From Chrysopilus asiliformis (taxonomy: Eukaryota > Arthropoda > Insecta > Diptera > Rhagionidae): a stretch of DNA of 64,000 nucleotides. Below, in pieces: positions 32,461 through 44,117 of this stretch (its first letter is position 1; each line of letters opens with the position of its first letter). A model generated the notes under the pieces. It was not told the DNA's origin and did not search any database. It was given only the letters and a program-made list of their open reading frames with translations. Where the stretch lies: assembly GCA_964034945.1 (NCBI GenBank), contig OZ035961.1, positions 43,428,184 to 43,492,183 on the forward strand, given 5' to 3'. Both the position numbers and the translations under genes were made by a program.

Positions 32461-32676
32461 TGTAGGATGGCTATTAAATATTAAATCAAACAAAATTATT
32501 TCAACACGAAATATTTATTTGAACTTAACCGTTTTGCAAAATATTTAAAACTGACAAAAATGGAAAATAATGTAACATAATGATTTTGAAATACTACTAT
32601 GCTCAACGAATATTTATGTTTTTAAGTAACAAGTAACTAATAACAAGTAACTAATAACAAGTATACAATTCTTACA
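32461..32676 (-). repeat. 5' LTR of the Ty3/gypsy element
   Basis: 216 bp, the partner of 27688-27903. It should hold promoter and polyadenylation signals for the minus-strand transcript. The start AACAAGTAACTAAT is repeated in tandem near its 5' edge. CCTT (32677-32680) is the right target duplication. Confidence 0.9.
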
Positions 32677-32680
32677 CCTT

Positions 32681-33602
32681 CTTCATCTTTTTTTCGTCGT
32701 TAATCCTTAAATTCTAACATTTAAAATATGCTTACAGAATAACAATAAGGGCAACTTTAATACTAATACTGTTTATTGTTTTAACTTGCATATCATCAGG
32801 TGTCTTTGTCACAGCAATCTCAATAAATTTTATTACTGAAAAAGCCTTCGACAAGCAATTGATTGATTGTATTTGTTTCCTTAGGAAAACTTTTATAGAT
32901 TCAGTGATATAGAAAGGAGATAACGACACGAAAAGGAGAGATCCTACAGAAAAAAAAAATCCAACAATACTGAATTAGTCTATTCTTTATACCAGAAATT
33001 TGAGATGTTGTATACGACATACCAGTAAAAGTTAAAGTAGTCAGACACATGTTCACCTTTTTTTTTGATTTTTTTCTGATTCTGCGATATTTTTTTTGCT
33101 AATACCACGTATCCAAAGTATCTACGGCGGTATCCATATCTTAAAAATATCTATAATAAAAACATAAGACAAAAAAAGGCAAATAAAAGGAATGAAACTA
33201 AGAAAGATGTGAGCTATACCATGGCTGTGATATCAAAATAACAGAGAAAAAAATTGTAGGTATATCGTATGGTATCTATTCTACAAGATGCTCAGTAAAA
33301 AGATACACGGGCTTGTTGATGTAGGCCTAAAATGTCGAGAATGTGAACGGAATTTCTGATCGTCTCTAGGCTTAATAGTGAGCCAATCAAATAAAATAGA
33401 AATTCCACTCTAACGTTTTCAGGTCCAGAGATCGGATTGGCTGTAATAATGTTACTGAGCGAATATAACTGCCACTTTATTGGCTTTTCCTATCGTATTT
33501 CAGCTCAATTTGTCATTCTTTGTCTATGTTTCTGTACTTCCTGTATATATTCGTTTATACATCAAGTAATACTTATGTGCATGCTACTCGATTACTAAAT
33601 AT
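32681..33602. other. Non-coding stretch
   Basis: No gene or repeat end was recognised. The 65-aa minus frame at 32732-32929 has no domain. Sequence composition is AT-rich but not noticeably repetitive. Confidence 0.35.
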
Positions 33603-33702
33603 AGTGAAACCTGTATAAACTAGACACGCACGGGACCAGGAAATTTGTCCGGCTTAGATCGGTTTTCGCCTTATCCAGGGTCCGGTTTATACAGGTTCCA
33701 CT
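33603..33702. mobile_element. 100-bp pogo/Tigger-like mini element
   Basis: Ends AGTGAAACCTGTATAAAC (left) and AGTGGAACCTGTATAAAC (right, read inward), with TA close to both sides. The centre CCAGGAAATTTGTCCGG fits the Tigger-type ends in which the terminal repeats mention TTGTCCGG. Only terminal sequence is left. Confidence 0.6.
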
Positions 33703-35125
33703 CTATATAGGTACCTAGATATATATAACGTATTTATAAACCCCTATAGGTAAGCAATTGCCCCTATATTGATACCAAACAAATTTTACTTTCAATTTCC
33801 AAGTTTTTCTTTCTGTATACTTACACCAGTACACGACTGATTTTCTTATTTTCCTATGTCGCTACCGCTCTTCTGCTCCACTGAAATTCATGGGGTAATA
33901 TTTCCATCGTATATTTTCGCTTCAGCGCTACTTCTGTGACGTTATTCCCATGATCATGATGAGAGGTTAGGGAAGTTAACATAAACCATAATATAGATTG
34001 TTGTTTTTCCCAGCCATGTTATACCTACCTACTTAACAGAAAACTCAACCTAACGGTATGCCTATAGGACTGGCTCATCGTACCTACCATAATGGTCCTT
34101 AGTGCGGCAATGGAACGAACGAATTCAAACTCATCGTTGCCTTCTTGTACTCCTTCGATTAACTGAAAATGTGTGCACATAACCTTAATTTTATTATGAC
34201 CTATAATTAAATTAACTGTGTGTGTTACTTATGTATGGGAATTAACTGAATTGCCAAGAAACTTCTAGAATACAATACAAATCTTACTGCTACACACACA
34301 TATCGGTGGCGTTAAATAAATGAAACAAAAAGAAAAACGTGGAAAAAAAATAACGAAAACCTGTCAAAAGGTGAAATCTGACGCGAATATTAATTGGTAG
34401 AAATTACTTAGTCTGTTCAAGACGTCAAAGTATACTTCATCGCTTTTAATATCTGTAGTAGGTAATAGTCCAATTCCCTTGTTTTTAAGGTTGGTATCTT
34501 TCTCATGAGTGGAAATACACCCACTGTATTTTCTTTCTCCCTTTTAAGACACTTCTCGAATATCACATAAATGCGGATGAATATGATTCGAATTTCAAGG
34601 TAAAAACCATGTATGTTTGTACGAAATGGAACTGACTTTTGTGATAGTAGCAAACCATATTTCGCAGATGTGTTAATTTCGAAAAGGCTAATCGAAAAAA
34701 GAATGTTGTTATATCCGCAATAAGGATAATTCAGTTTTATGTTGTTCTTGATTATTGTCAGTAACAATTGAAATGGAATTCATGAATTTTATTATAAGGA
34801 CTTTAAGATGTTTCAAACTGTTTTACCTAACAAAATATGTTTTCATCGTTTCTAGGAAAATAAATTTCTTTTAAAGCGCGTCTAGATTAGAAATAAATCT
34901 TTTTTTCGCAGATTCCCGAGGCACAAAAAATGTTTTTTTTCTAAATGTATGCTGGCCGATTTTCTCAGAACATTTTATTCGAAAACAGTTTTTGAAAAGA
35001 CAACAAACGTCGTGCGAATATGAGAAATGAATATGAGAAATTATGGCCCAAATGGATTGCAACGTCTTCGAATTTCCGCAAAACACAAACGTTTTTTATA
35101 AAATGTCTTAATATCACAGTCATAT
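33703..35125. other. Non-coding stretch, no gene supported
   Basis: The 116-aa minus frame at 34417-34767 is the longest but shows no domain, signal peptide or splice context. Nothing repetitive was traced to other parts of the window. Confidence 0.4.
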
Positions 35126-35485
35126 TGATCACTAAATACATTCATCATTCTCGGCGCTACATCCCAAAGTGGGACTGGGCCTCCTCAGTTGAGGTTTCAT
35201 ACCAATTAATTCCCTGTATCGCACCTACAGTTTTTTTTACATGGACTGCGACCCATGGATGAATTACAACATTTGTAAGGTTTTTTTTACATTGCAACCC
35301 ATCAACAGCAGATGCCGTGATAGCAATCTAGACCGATGATGTCGTTAGCACCAAGCGGCAACTATCGTTACTCATTTTGTAAAGCAAGTTGAGTGGATTT
35401 GAATCACAGCGTGCGACAGTCGGGAATTGAATCACCGACCTCCGGAACACTAGCCAAGTACTTTACCACTTGTTGTACTACGCTT
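35126..35485 (-). mobile_element. tRNA-derived SINE-like fragment
   Basis: Read on minus from about 35485: ACAACAAGTGGTAAAGTAC could be a diverged A box, and about 45 bases on GGTGATTCAATTCCCGA resembles a B box (GGTTCRANTCC). The other end reads GGCCCAGTCCCACTTTGGGA then GAATGATGAATG, a short repeat tail as in several insect SINEs and LINE-dependent families. No coding capacity. Family assignment needs a database comparison. Confidence 0.5.
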
Positions 35486-35501
35486 GAATCTAAATACAAT
35501 C

Positions 35502-35759
35502 AGGGTATTCACAGTCGTCTTTTAAATTGCGGGTAAATTTACCGCTCGGTAATTCAGTCAAATTTAACAGATTTTTACCGAGACGGTAATTTGGTTCATG
35601 AGGGTATTCACAATCCTCTTTTAATTTTCGGTATTCGGTATTTTCGGTAATATTAAAAGACTGAAAATATTCTGCTGTGAACATCCCAAATATTTTCAGT
35701 CTTTTAATATTACCGAAAATACCGAATACCGAAAATTAAAAGAGGATTGTGAATACCCT
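35502..35759. repeat. Rearranged MITE ends forming a 70-bp-arm hairpin
   Basis: 35502-35600 is one end of the element seen complete at 62164-62669 (AGGGTATTCACAGTCGTC start). 35601-35671 is the other end, and 35689-35759 is the same end inverted, giving two arms of about 71 bp with a 17-base spacer and no mismatch that I could see. The arms start AGGGTATTCACAATCCTC. Confidence 0.85.
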
Positions 35760-36450
35760 TATAACTTTAGCATAAATGCAGTTTTAATTAATATTTTACT
35801 TTACTTTTTGGCTGTCATATGCACTTCCAGGAAATTTTTTGTGTTCAAAAAATTTCGCCGCGATGCTTACATCGATGTTTTAGATTTAATGAATTTCTTA
35901 TACAAAATCCATGTTTGCGCACTATTTACAATATAACCCGACGAACCAAATACAAGTTGATATACAAATATTAATTTTTATTTGACAAAATCTGAAATCT
36001 CTCGATGACGGTGCGCTGTGCATCGGCATTAAAGGATCTTTCCCTAAGCTCTGGCTGAAACTATAAAAAAAAATAACGGTAAAAGATAACGGTGTACTTT
36101 AAAAGGCAAAAATGTACAGAACTTTAATATTCAATGGTTAAATACAAAATAGTACAAATCATTTTTTGCCTTCCCTTATAATTCGTATAAGGATTCGGTC
36201 AGCCTTGTTTATGTTTACTATAGTAAAAATACTAAATAAATTAAAAAACGGACAAACAGGAAAAAAGAACAAATTATTTCCGTCTAACGCTAATAAATCG
36301 ATCACCTGGGCCTCATCTTTATCAATATTAATAACTTGCGGTATAAACAAGTCAACTGATCCTCAAAAGCTTAATATTTGTCGGAACACTCATGCTAGTG
36401 TTGGTGTGATCGTATTATTGACTAGGTCGTTTCGTTAAGTTTGCGTTATT
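35760..36450. other. Non-coding stretch
   Basis: AT-rich with overlapping opposite-strand frames (36159-36350, 36166-36438) that lack domains. It includes one more copy of the AACGGTAAAAGATAACGGTG phrase near 36075. Confidence 0.35.
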
Positions 36451-36743
36451 GACTGTGTTTACATTAGGACTCATTTTCAGGCGGCACGTCATTCGCTCCG
36501 GCCAAGTGAAGGTGAGGGACGCAGTGGAGAGGGAAACCAAAAAGAGCGAACGAAATTTAAATTCACTTAAAATTTTCAGTCGCAAACCGGTTTGAGTCTG
36601 GTTGTTGAGACCTGTTTCGCTTAGTTTTGTTGATGAAACCGGTTTAGCGACTGAAGATGAAGCGAACCATGTGCACACGGCAGAAAAATGACGAAAGACA
36701 TTTTTTGTGCCGCCTCAAAATGAATCCCAATGTAAACACAGTC
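36451..36743. mobile_element. MITE with 37-bp inverted ends
   Basis: Ends GACTGTGTTTACATTAGG (left) and GACTGTGTTTACATTGGG (right, read inward) continue to ...AGGCGGCAC for about 37 bp with few differences. ATT lies on both sides (36448-36450, 36744-36746), a 3-bp duplication. The interior has CAAACCGGTTT-type inverted motifs. It may be PIF/Harbinger-like from the 3-bp duplication. Confidence 0.7.
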
Positions 36744-36763
36744 ATTAGTATCAATTCTTTTCC

Positions 36764-37264
36764 AAAGGGTATATTAACTTTGCCTTACCGTTTGTAACAC
36801 CAAGATCCCGTCATCACACACAAAAATGAATTACAGCAGTGTGTTTAGAATGATAAAAATAATTAAATTTTACATGTCCGTCCGTCTGTCTGTCCGTCTG
36901 TGGCGCCGATTGCGGGCGCACGGATTGAACTACAGACTTGAAATTTTGCGCAGATCCGTTTTTCGTAAAATGCAAGGCCAGTTCGTTCATGGGCAAAAAT
37001 GGACCCTTAGAACGAAAATGTTTTTTGCGAATATCTCAAAAATGGTGCATTTTATCAAAAAAGTCCAAGAACAAAAGTTGTTTAGGATATGATTCTACAT
37101 AAATCTCCCATACATCAAAATCCAATTTGAATAAATTTTAAAAAATCGTATTGGAAAATTTGACTTCAAAGTGGAATTTTGATACAACTGTTCGCCGTTC
37201 ACTTAAATCACCATACGGGTTTTCAATAATTGCCAGATTGGCAATTATAGCTTTTGTTATGTTT
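36764..37264 (+). repeat. TATACCC-hairpin repeat, copy C
   Basis: Begins at AAAGGGTATATTAAC (the first hairpin arm is lost), then follows copy A through the GTCCGTC microsatellite to the common end. A short segment around 37010 is missing relative to copies A and B (the CCCCCCATACGAA block). Confidence 0.75.
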
Positions 37265-37729
37265 CTATATTTCTCTTCTTTCTGACTGTCTAACATTGCA
37301 CAATACGTAGAACTACATTCTTTCGTATTGTATTCTTTCGTAAATATCTCCACAAAGACGACCGAAATCAATCTGTCGAAACGTCAGAGGAATAAATATA
37401 ATAAAAATTAAAATATGCGTTTTAATTTTTAAAGTAAACGGAATATCTAGACCGCTAAACCCGAATAAACAATAAAAAAATTTAATATCCTTATTTCTTC
37501 CTTCAACCATTTTTTTTCTTCGAAAAACCGTTAGTTGGCAAGCAATTTATTTTTTACCTATTAACGAATATATCTCAATAACGGTAAAAGCTAAAGGGTG
37601 AATTAAAGAAACAAAATTTAGGGAAATACTATTCTCTTCAATTCATCTCATACATTGAACCACCGAAAACCTCTTAGTTTTCAAGAGAATCGCAAAAAAA
37701 CTGATTTTTTTAAATAACTGTATATCTAC

Positions 37730-38586
37730 ACTCTAAAAATTTTATTGTAATTTTACCACTATAATAGTAGGAAGCCATTTTCCTACTATAATAGTAGTAA
37801 AATTAAACCGAGTCGTAATGGCTTAAAAGCTATGCATTTTTACTCATTTTATGGCGTACAAAAGCCACTTTTACGGGGGAACTTTAAACTAAATAAGAAG
37901 TAAAGTACAATACTGGTGTAATTTTACGACATTTTTTGTTTAAAATTAAACCGAAAAGGGTATTAGAATTTCTCGGCTTATACGGTCTGCAAAAACAAAA
38001 ATAATACAACAAAATTATTATATTATTTTACGGATGTTTTCACATCCAAATGTCCCCTCAACAGATCGGGCATGTCTGCCCTCACTAGCCTGTTTCTGGT
38101 ATGGAGGCTTACAGGATTTTGGTGGAGTAAAACTCGATTCGAGTATTTATACTCCGATGCCACAAACCTTATGCGAATTATAAGGTTAAGGCAACATAGC
38201 TCCATCAAGCCAGTGCGAATAAACTATTTAGTGTTTAACCATTGAACCATTTCTGGAATGGCGATCAAATGACTCATCAAACACGCTAATGCCTTCAACT
38301 GCATTGTGAAATAATGAAATTGTCCGTTCAATAATGCAAAAATACCCTGTGAGCGTGTTTTTACACGAAAATGAGAGTAAAAATATGAATATTGGTCGAA
38401 ATTTTACGCATTGTTTAAAATTACCCTATTTCTAGTGTAAGATTAATGTTTTTTTGGGTGATTTTACAACTTAAATGGTGTGCGAGCTAAATTCTGATTT
38501 TTTTTCGAAATTTTACGACTTTTTTGTAAATTCACCCCGTTTTTACCCCATTTTTCGGTTTAAATTCAAATCCATTTTCTACAGTG
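37730..38586. mobile_element. Tc1/mariner-like MITE, probably split by another insertion
   Basis: Ends CACTCTAAAAAT (left) and CACTGTAGAAAAT (right, read inward), each preceded by TA. Flanking segments share TTTACG, CCGTTTT and AAACCG phrases in both orientations. From 37970 to roughly 38380 the sequence is unrelated, and begins with a single arm (TTCTCGGCTTATACGG) of the hairpin seen at 3389. No coding frame is supported. Confidence 0.5.
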
Positions 38587-39935
38587 TAGATACCGGCTTT
38601 ACACATCCAGCTCTAGTACAAGACAACAGTGTGGGAAATTTCACTATCTCGTGAAAAGCGAAATTGCAATTTTTAAAAAGCCGCCATTTTGATTACTTCC
38701 GGTTACCGGACCCAAATTTTTAAAACTTTGCGTTGGATTGATACGCGATAACATCGTATAAAACCATGGTATCTGACAAACAATTAAAATAAAAATCGCA
38801 AAATGCAAATAAAACATACATTTTGATGCATCCAATAAAGCGTATGAATTTAAATATTTGCAAATACTTTCCATGGTAATTGGAGTTGTTTGAATACCAT
38901 TACCGATGTCCGCGTTAAATAAAAGAATCCTCAATGCACTTAACTGCATGACTTTTTCACAATTCTCTTTGGCTTTTTAATACTTATGTTAGGTAGCTTT
39001 TTGCTCTTCACCATTTTATTAACATAACCATTGTACCATACGATATCATAGCATGGACATTATTTCTACTTCTATTTCGGTATTATCATTTTATACACAT
39101 ATACATATGAGATAGATGTTTTTTTGTATATTTGCTATCTGTTTGTTTGTCTGACTGTTTGTATAATTCAAGCACCACTAGAGTACTTCGAATTTTTTTT
39201 GTGTTTTCCAAAGTATTTTCCCTTACTGTCCTTGGCGAAATCATTATCATTGCTCCCATCGTGAGCAGCATAAACTCCATACAACATCACATCAGAATAG
39301 GACAGTGTATGGTGTAGATGTATTAGTATTTCTCTATAACATCCTGGGCTATATAGGAGTAATGAAACCCCAGACTACTCCAATTCTTGACATTGACGTA
39401 CACTGTTTACCAACGTTCTTGTGGCAGCAATTTTCCAAAAAAAAAATGACAAAAAAACAGGAAGAGAAAAGTGCCCAACGGAAACAGCGAGCGAATGAAG
39501 GGAATTGTAGACTTTTTTTGGTGCTCTTCCTATTTCTGTTATTTGTTAGGATTTTCAATTTTTTCGTTTGTTTCGCAATAGACTGAAGCGTTTAGCACTT
39601 GAATGATGATTGCAGCACTTGAAACATCAACACCATTAGAACAAAAGCCCTATAACAGAATGATTATTCCCTTTGTGTGTTGGAATTTTTAACTTGCTCA
39701 ATTGCAATTTACCAATAGATGAGAACGATTGCATTGTTTAGAATTCATTTGAGAAATCCCATAAATTCCAGGACACTTTAAATTGCAAAATTAACCTGAA
39801 TTCTTTAAGGACGAAATCATGTTGTGGAAATTCTCTTTATTAGCCAAACGCTGTGTACTTTTAAGATGTTTAACTATTCAAAAAAAATAATTACTTTTGT
39901 GTCAACAACATACACAGCAGTTCCGTTTAATAACT
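38587..39935. other. Non-coding stretch; source or recipient of a short capture
   Basis: No gene is supported; the frames at 38644-38949 and 39305-39586 have no domain. Positions 38620-38760 are related, in inverted orientation, to the repeat at 11500-11600. Positions 39414-39479 are nearly identical to 41044-41107. Confidence 0.4.
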
Positions 39936-41413
39936 CCCAGCCAACCAGCAGATGAAGATTCACCTAAAGTGAAGGAAGGTGAACTTTGTGCGAGCGAGTG
40001 GCAATGACGCACAGAGAGAGATGGGAGAGCTAATTTCTCGCTATTGTTCCACCTATGTGAATAAAAGTGAAGATTCACCTAAAGTGAAGGAAGGTGAACT
40101 TTGTGCGAGCGAGTGGCAATGACGCACAGAGAGAGATGAGAGAGCTAATTTCTCGCTATTGTTCCACCTATGTGAATAAAAGTGAAGATTCACCTAAAGT
40201 GAAGGAAGGTGAACTTTGTGCGAGCGAGTGGCCACGACACACAGAGGGAAATGGGAGAGCTATTGAGTTGACTAACGGTTTTGTTATTTTACCGCTTAAT
40301 TAGGTCATTTGAGATCATAAATTGATGCGGAAAGTTTATTTTAAAGTTTAGTGAATAAAAACTTGTTTATTGGACTTTACATTGAGCCAGGTAATTGTTA
40401 AATGGTGTTTTCATGTCTGCAGAGAAATTGGCACTCAAATTACGACTTTTTGGTAAAAAAGGACGAGTGCAACTTTAGTTTCAGGAGTGAAAATACCATG
40501 AATTTCAACAATACTGTCTTTTTTGTACAAAAAAAAAGTATTCGCAGCTCCAGTACTTTGGCTGCTTTAAGACGTATTTAAAGAAAATATGTCATAAAAA
40601 ATTGATTGGTAACTTTATAATTAAAAATATTTCAGATGCATTTCTTCAGCGGTTCCCCAATTGTGACGACACGAATTTTGAGCACATTTTCAATATGCCA
40701 ATGAACGAGTCCAAAAACGAAACCACAAAGAAAATGAAAATATTTTAAAATCCACTGATAATATTAAAAAATAAAATATTTTTTACTAATAAATTTTTTT
40801 ATTCAATACTTTTAGTACCAAATCTATTCATGGCTAATTTCTCCTACTATAACTTGGGTTCACTGAAGATGCCCGTTTCAGTCTGCAAGGTGAATAATAA
40901 TTCGTTTCTTAATTAATCCAATATAAAGTAACGACAAAACATTCTCCCTCACTCAGGTAAATCACTAACGATTCTCAAGTAATTCACCTTGCGAACTGAA
41001 ATGACACCCACTAGTGAATCATCCAAGTGAATCACTAGTGATTCGTTCTTGTGGCAGCAATTTTCCAAAAAAAATGACAAAAAAACAGGAAGAGAAAAGT
41101 GCCCAACCTAAACGATCATTTTATTCACTAAAGAGAGCGCGAAACATCCACCCTTATCTCACTTAAGTGAATCACTAGTGATTCACCTACGTGAATGTTT
41201 CAATCACTAAAGAGAGCCAAAAACATTCACCCATACCTCACTGAAGTGAACCACTAGCGATTCACTTGGATGATTCACTAGTGGGTGTCATTTCAGTCCG
41301 CAAGGTGAATTACTTGAGAATCGTTAGTGAACTCACTAACGAATGTTTTGTTCATTTGGGTGGACTTAAAACGTTCACTAGTGAATCACTTAACGTTCAC
41401 TTGGTCTGCTGGG
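39936..41413. mobile_element. Foldback-type element with tandem repeats and a captured insert
   Basis: The left edge CCCAGCCAACCAGCAGA and the right edge (read inward) CCCAGCAGACCAAGTG are related. Near the left lie 2.7 tandem copies of a 115-bp unit (39954-40264). The right half is a large imperfect palindrome: 40935-41043 pairs with 41230-41360, both rich in CACTAGTGATTCAC. The spacer starts with the 64-bp segment copied from or to 39414. No coding content and no clear target duplication. Modular tandem repeats plus long inverted arms fit foldback-type elements. Confidence 0.6.
39954..40264 (+). repeat. 115-bp tandem repeat, 2.7 copies
   Basis: Units start at 39954, 40069 and 40184 with GAAGATTCACCTAAAGTGAA. 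The first two are nearly identical; the third diverges and ends around 40264. Each unit contains GTGCGAGCGAGTGGCAATGA and a TTTCTCGCTATTG segment. Confidence 0.9.
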
Positions 41414-42469
41414 CTATTCTTGTTTGTACTCTTTGAAAATTTATTAAAAACACTTTTTTCAAAATTATTGTTCTTAAGAAACCCATATAACTAGAAGAAA
41501 TCAAATCTCAAAAACTAGAGTGAATTCAGCCAAACTACTTCAGATTCAGCGGCATCAAACTACCCTGAAATGATTGAAATATTCAGGATAGGAACAAAAA
41601 TAAAAAATAAAAATTTTCAGTTTTTACGAAATTTTTTCGAAAAAAAATCCTTTTGGCTTTTTTAAAAAAAACTAGAATAAATCTAGCCCGACCACTTGTG
41701 GATTTAGAATCCGGGACGTCGAAATATCCTAATCTTTGGCACCACAAAAAAGTAGTTTTGTCAGGTAGTGAAATCGAAGTTTTTACAATGTTTATTTCGT
41801 CCTTTCTTATTTTGCGCCCTTATGTCCGGGCGCCTACAGCAGTTTGCTCCAACTAGGTCCTGGTAATAGTTAGTAGCTGCTAAGCGACAACTTGGTCGGA
41901 GCCCGATATTAAAATACGCTACCGTACACGATAGACACTGGTAACATTAACATTTATCGTCGAATATAACTAAGCTTTATGACGATATACGCAGATTTCG
42001 CCATACATGAAAAAAATCCGCATAGGAAACGTTCCTATAAAATATGGGAAAGCGATTATAGGACTCGTTACACCTTTTGGTAGGAAAGGTTTCAATAAAT
42101 ATTGGAACTAGTCCTAGATTTCGTGGATTCATTACTATGTAAATAGGGCTGAGAGAAGAATGGACACATTCCAACAAAAGTAGCACCCGTTCCTAGTTTT
42201 CACTGGAGATGTTCCTATACTGAGGAGGAAACAATGCTATATTATGGTATGGAATCGTTCCCATTGTTTTTAGAAGTGATTCCAATTTTATGTAGGACTC
42301 AGTCCTACAAAAAACATTGGTACGAATCCTAGGTGTTGGTGGACTCATTCCTATGAAAAAAGGATTCAGCGCTGATAATTCAAGCCAATTTTTTCTTCTT
42401 CGATTATGATTCGCATGTGGTTTGCGAACTCTTGCTTTATATAGTTTGGACCTGCCCACTACCACCCAC
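41414..42469. repeat. Non-coding stretch with dispersed GTTCCTAT/ATAGGAAC motifs
   Basis: Between about 42010 and 42360 short motifs such as ACGTTCCTAT, TATAGGAC, TAGGACTCAGTCCTA and GATTCATTCCTA occur every 30-50 bases in both orientations, like subterminal binding motifs of a decayed element. No ends were identified. 41414-42000 holds nothing recognised. Confidence 0.4.
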
Positions 42470-42536
42470 TAAAGAGGACTCCACACGTTCAATGTTACTT
42501 GACATGTATTATTGATGAAAATTTGGATAAAGTAAG

Positions 42537-42879
42537 AGTAGAAATAGACGATGCGATAGTTGTACCGACTTGTGTTGGACCGATATCGGGACGACGGTCG
42601 TATACAACACACACACGATACGATTTACTTGTGATTTTAATTGAGTAAATTTTTCTAATCAGTTTTTACTAGTGAAATAATATCGTATCGACGACGGTCG
42701 CATGGCAGACCATAATCGATACAATCTACCCCATGCGACCTCAGGTTTTAGCTCAGCGACGCACGACCGTGCGATATCGGGCTTAACCGTCATTTCGTGC
42801 GTATACAATATACAATTATCGCTTGCGACAGCAAATCGGCCCGACAATTTTGCCGACCATCGCATCGTCTATTTCTACT
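42537..42879. mobile_element. Small inverted-repeat element inside the Harbinger remnant
   Basis: Ends AGTAGAAATAGACGATGCGAT at left and its inverted match at right. Relatively GC-rich, with CGACGGTCG and CGATATCGG motifs in both halves. Target duplication unclear. The two opposite frames around 42659-42911 are shadows. Confidence 0.5.
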
Positions 42880-42963
42880 TTAACATTAATGAAAATTGCC
42901 TCCACACATAACACTGAACATTGACAATGTTTTCGTCAAGATTCTGGTCAGTACATTCGTATA

Positions 42964-43794
42964 CAGTAATCCCTCGAACTGCGCGGTAGATACGTTCCAC
43001 AAAAAGAGCGCGCACTGCGAAACCGCGCACTGCGAAACCGCGCACTGTGAACCCTACTTTGTATGAAATATTGGGGTTAGGTCCCAGATATTAGAAAAAT
43101 TCCAAAAAAAAAATAGAAAAAAGTTTTTATTTAACGACATATTTAAAGTAATAGAAAGATATGATATGTATTACTAATCTTTTTGAACAAATAGTGATTG
43201 ATTACCCGATTTTTGTTTTTCATTATGCATTTCTACGTATGGGTCTAAAGCGGCTGTCAAATTTCACCGAAATTATAAGGCACGCTCCATATCAGGGTCC
43301 ATATTAAGAGCTTCTTGTTAAAGTTGACTACCAAGCATTAAAAATTTGTCAGTTTTTCGTGCGTAAGGTTTTTCTTTCTTATGATCTAGCTATAACTTCA
43401 CTTTAATCATTTTCGTCGCTATAATTGTCGCCGAACTGTGTCAAAATATCGTCAGCAGTTATATTTTCTTCATAGCTTGCAAGGACTTCCATGATATCTT
43501 CTGACTCTAAGTCTTCAAATTCGTCCCCACCAATTGTCTTACCTAATGTCCCAATTTCCACTAAATATAAACACTAATATAAGCACGAAATTACCAAATA
43601 TGTACGGAGATACCAAATTACCAGCTGATTTTTTCTTGTCTGGGATTCACCAAAATATATGTTCAGAACATGTTTTTTATACGGAAATTATAAAAAAACC
43701 GCGCAGCTGCGAAATTTTTACCGCGCAGTTCGAAATTTTGGTATTAAAAACTTAACCGTGTTGTTGCGAAACCGCGCAGTTCGAGGGATTACTG
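42964..43794 (-). mobile_element. Tigger/pogo remnant, copy 1
   Basis: Ends CAGTAATCCCTCGAACTGCG on both sides with TA duplications (42962-42963, 43795-43796). It is 831 bp and is the inverted partner of 59715-60544. Minus-strand sequence matches the short acidic frame of copy 2 but has a stop after about fifty codons (near 43408) and small indels. CGCGGTTTCGCA-type units are repeated just inside both ends. Confidence 0.8.
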
Positions 43795-43877
43795 TATATC
43801 TTAGCGATGATGGTTGATAAACTTCGCCCTGTCCTGATCCCGATTTTTTAGATTTTTCTATCTTTTTTAATTTGGCT

Positions 43878-44117
43878 CTAAAATTTATTCGCAAACGATT
43901 TTTTTTTCACGGTATCAACTATGGTATGTGGATCCACTTCTCTCATTTTATCTAGTAGTTTTTCATACGCTTTCAGTTTCAAATCTTTATTAATATAACG
44001 CATAGATTTTACTTTCCATCGACACTCATTCTTCCAGTAAACGTCAATGAACTCACTGAGGAATATCAAAATAATTTTGATTTTCGTCAATGTAGACTTT
44101 TTACTTGACAAGACCAT
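43878..44117 (-). pseudogene. MADF-domain fragment of the Harbinger remnant
   Basis: The minus frame from ATG at 44117 encodes 79 residues with a MADF-like DNA-binding start: FIDVYWKNECRWKVKS, then KLKAYEKLLDKMREVDP and IVDTVKKK. MADF (a Myb/SANT relative) proteins are the common partners of PIF/Harbinger nucleases and are also frequent in fly genomes. The frame ends early (SFANKF stop), within a domain normally about 85 residues long, and no downstream exon was found because the Tigger remnant lies next to it. Confidence 0.65.

Larger units (their letters stand above)
27688..32676 (-). mobile_element. Ty3/gypsy LTR retrotransposon, recently inserted
   Basis: 4989 bp with two 216-bp LTRs that look identical, a CCTT target duplication, a single gag-pol frame and an integrase frame. 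There is no envelope gene. Just after the 5' LTR (minus strand, 32460 downward) TCAGAAGTGGGATT resembles the complement of a leucine tRNA 3' region and may be the primer-binding site. LTR identity implies recent insertion, yet a single frame break before the integrase makes this copy probably defective. Confidence 0.92.

Noticed and set aside
34417..34767. 116-aa minus frame
   Set aside because: Longest unexplained frame, but no domain, signal peptide or splice context; AT-rich composition explains it.
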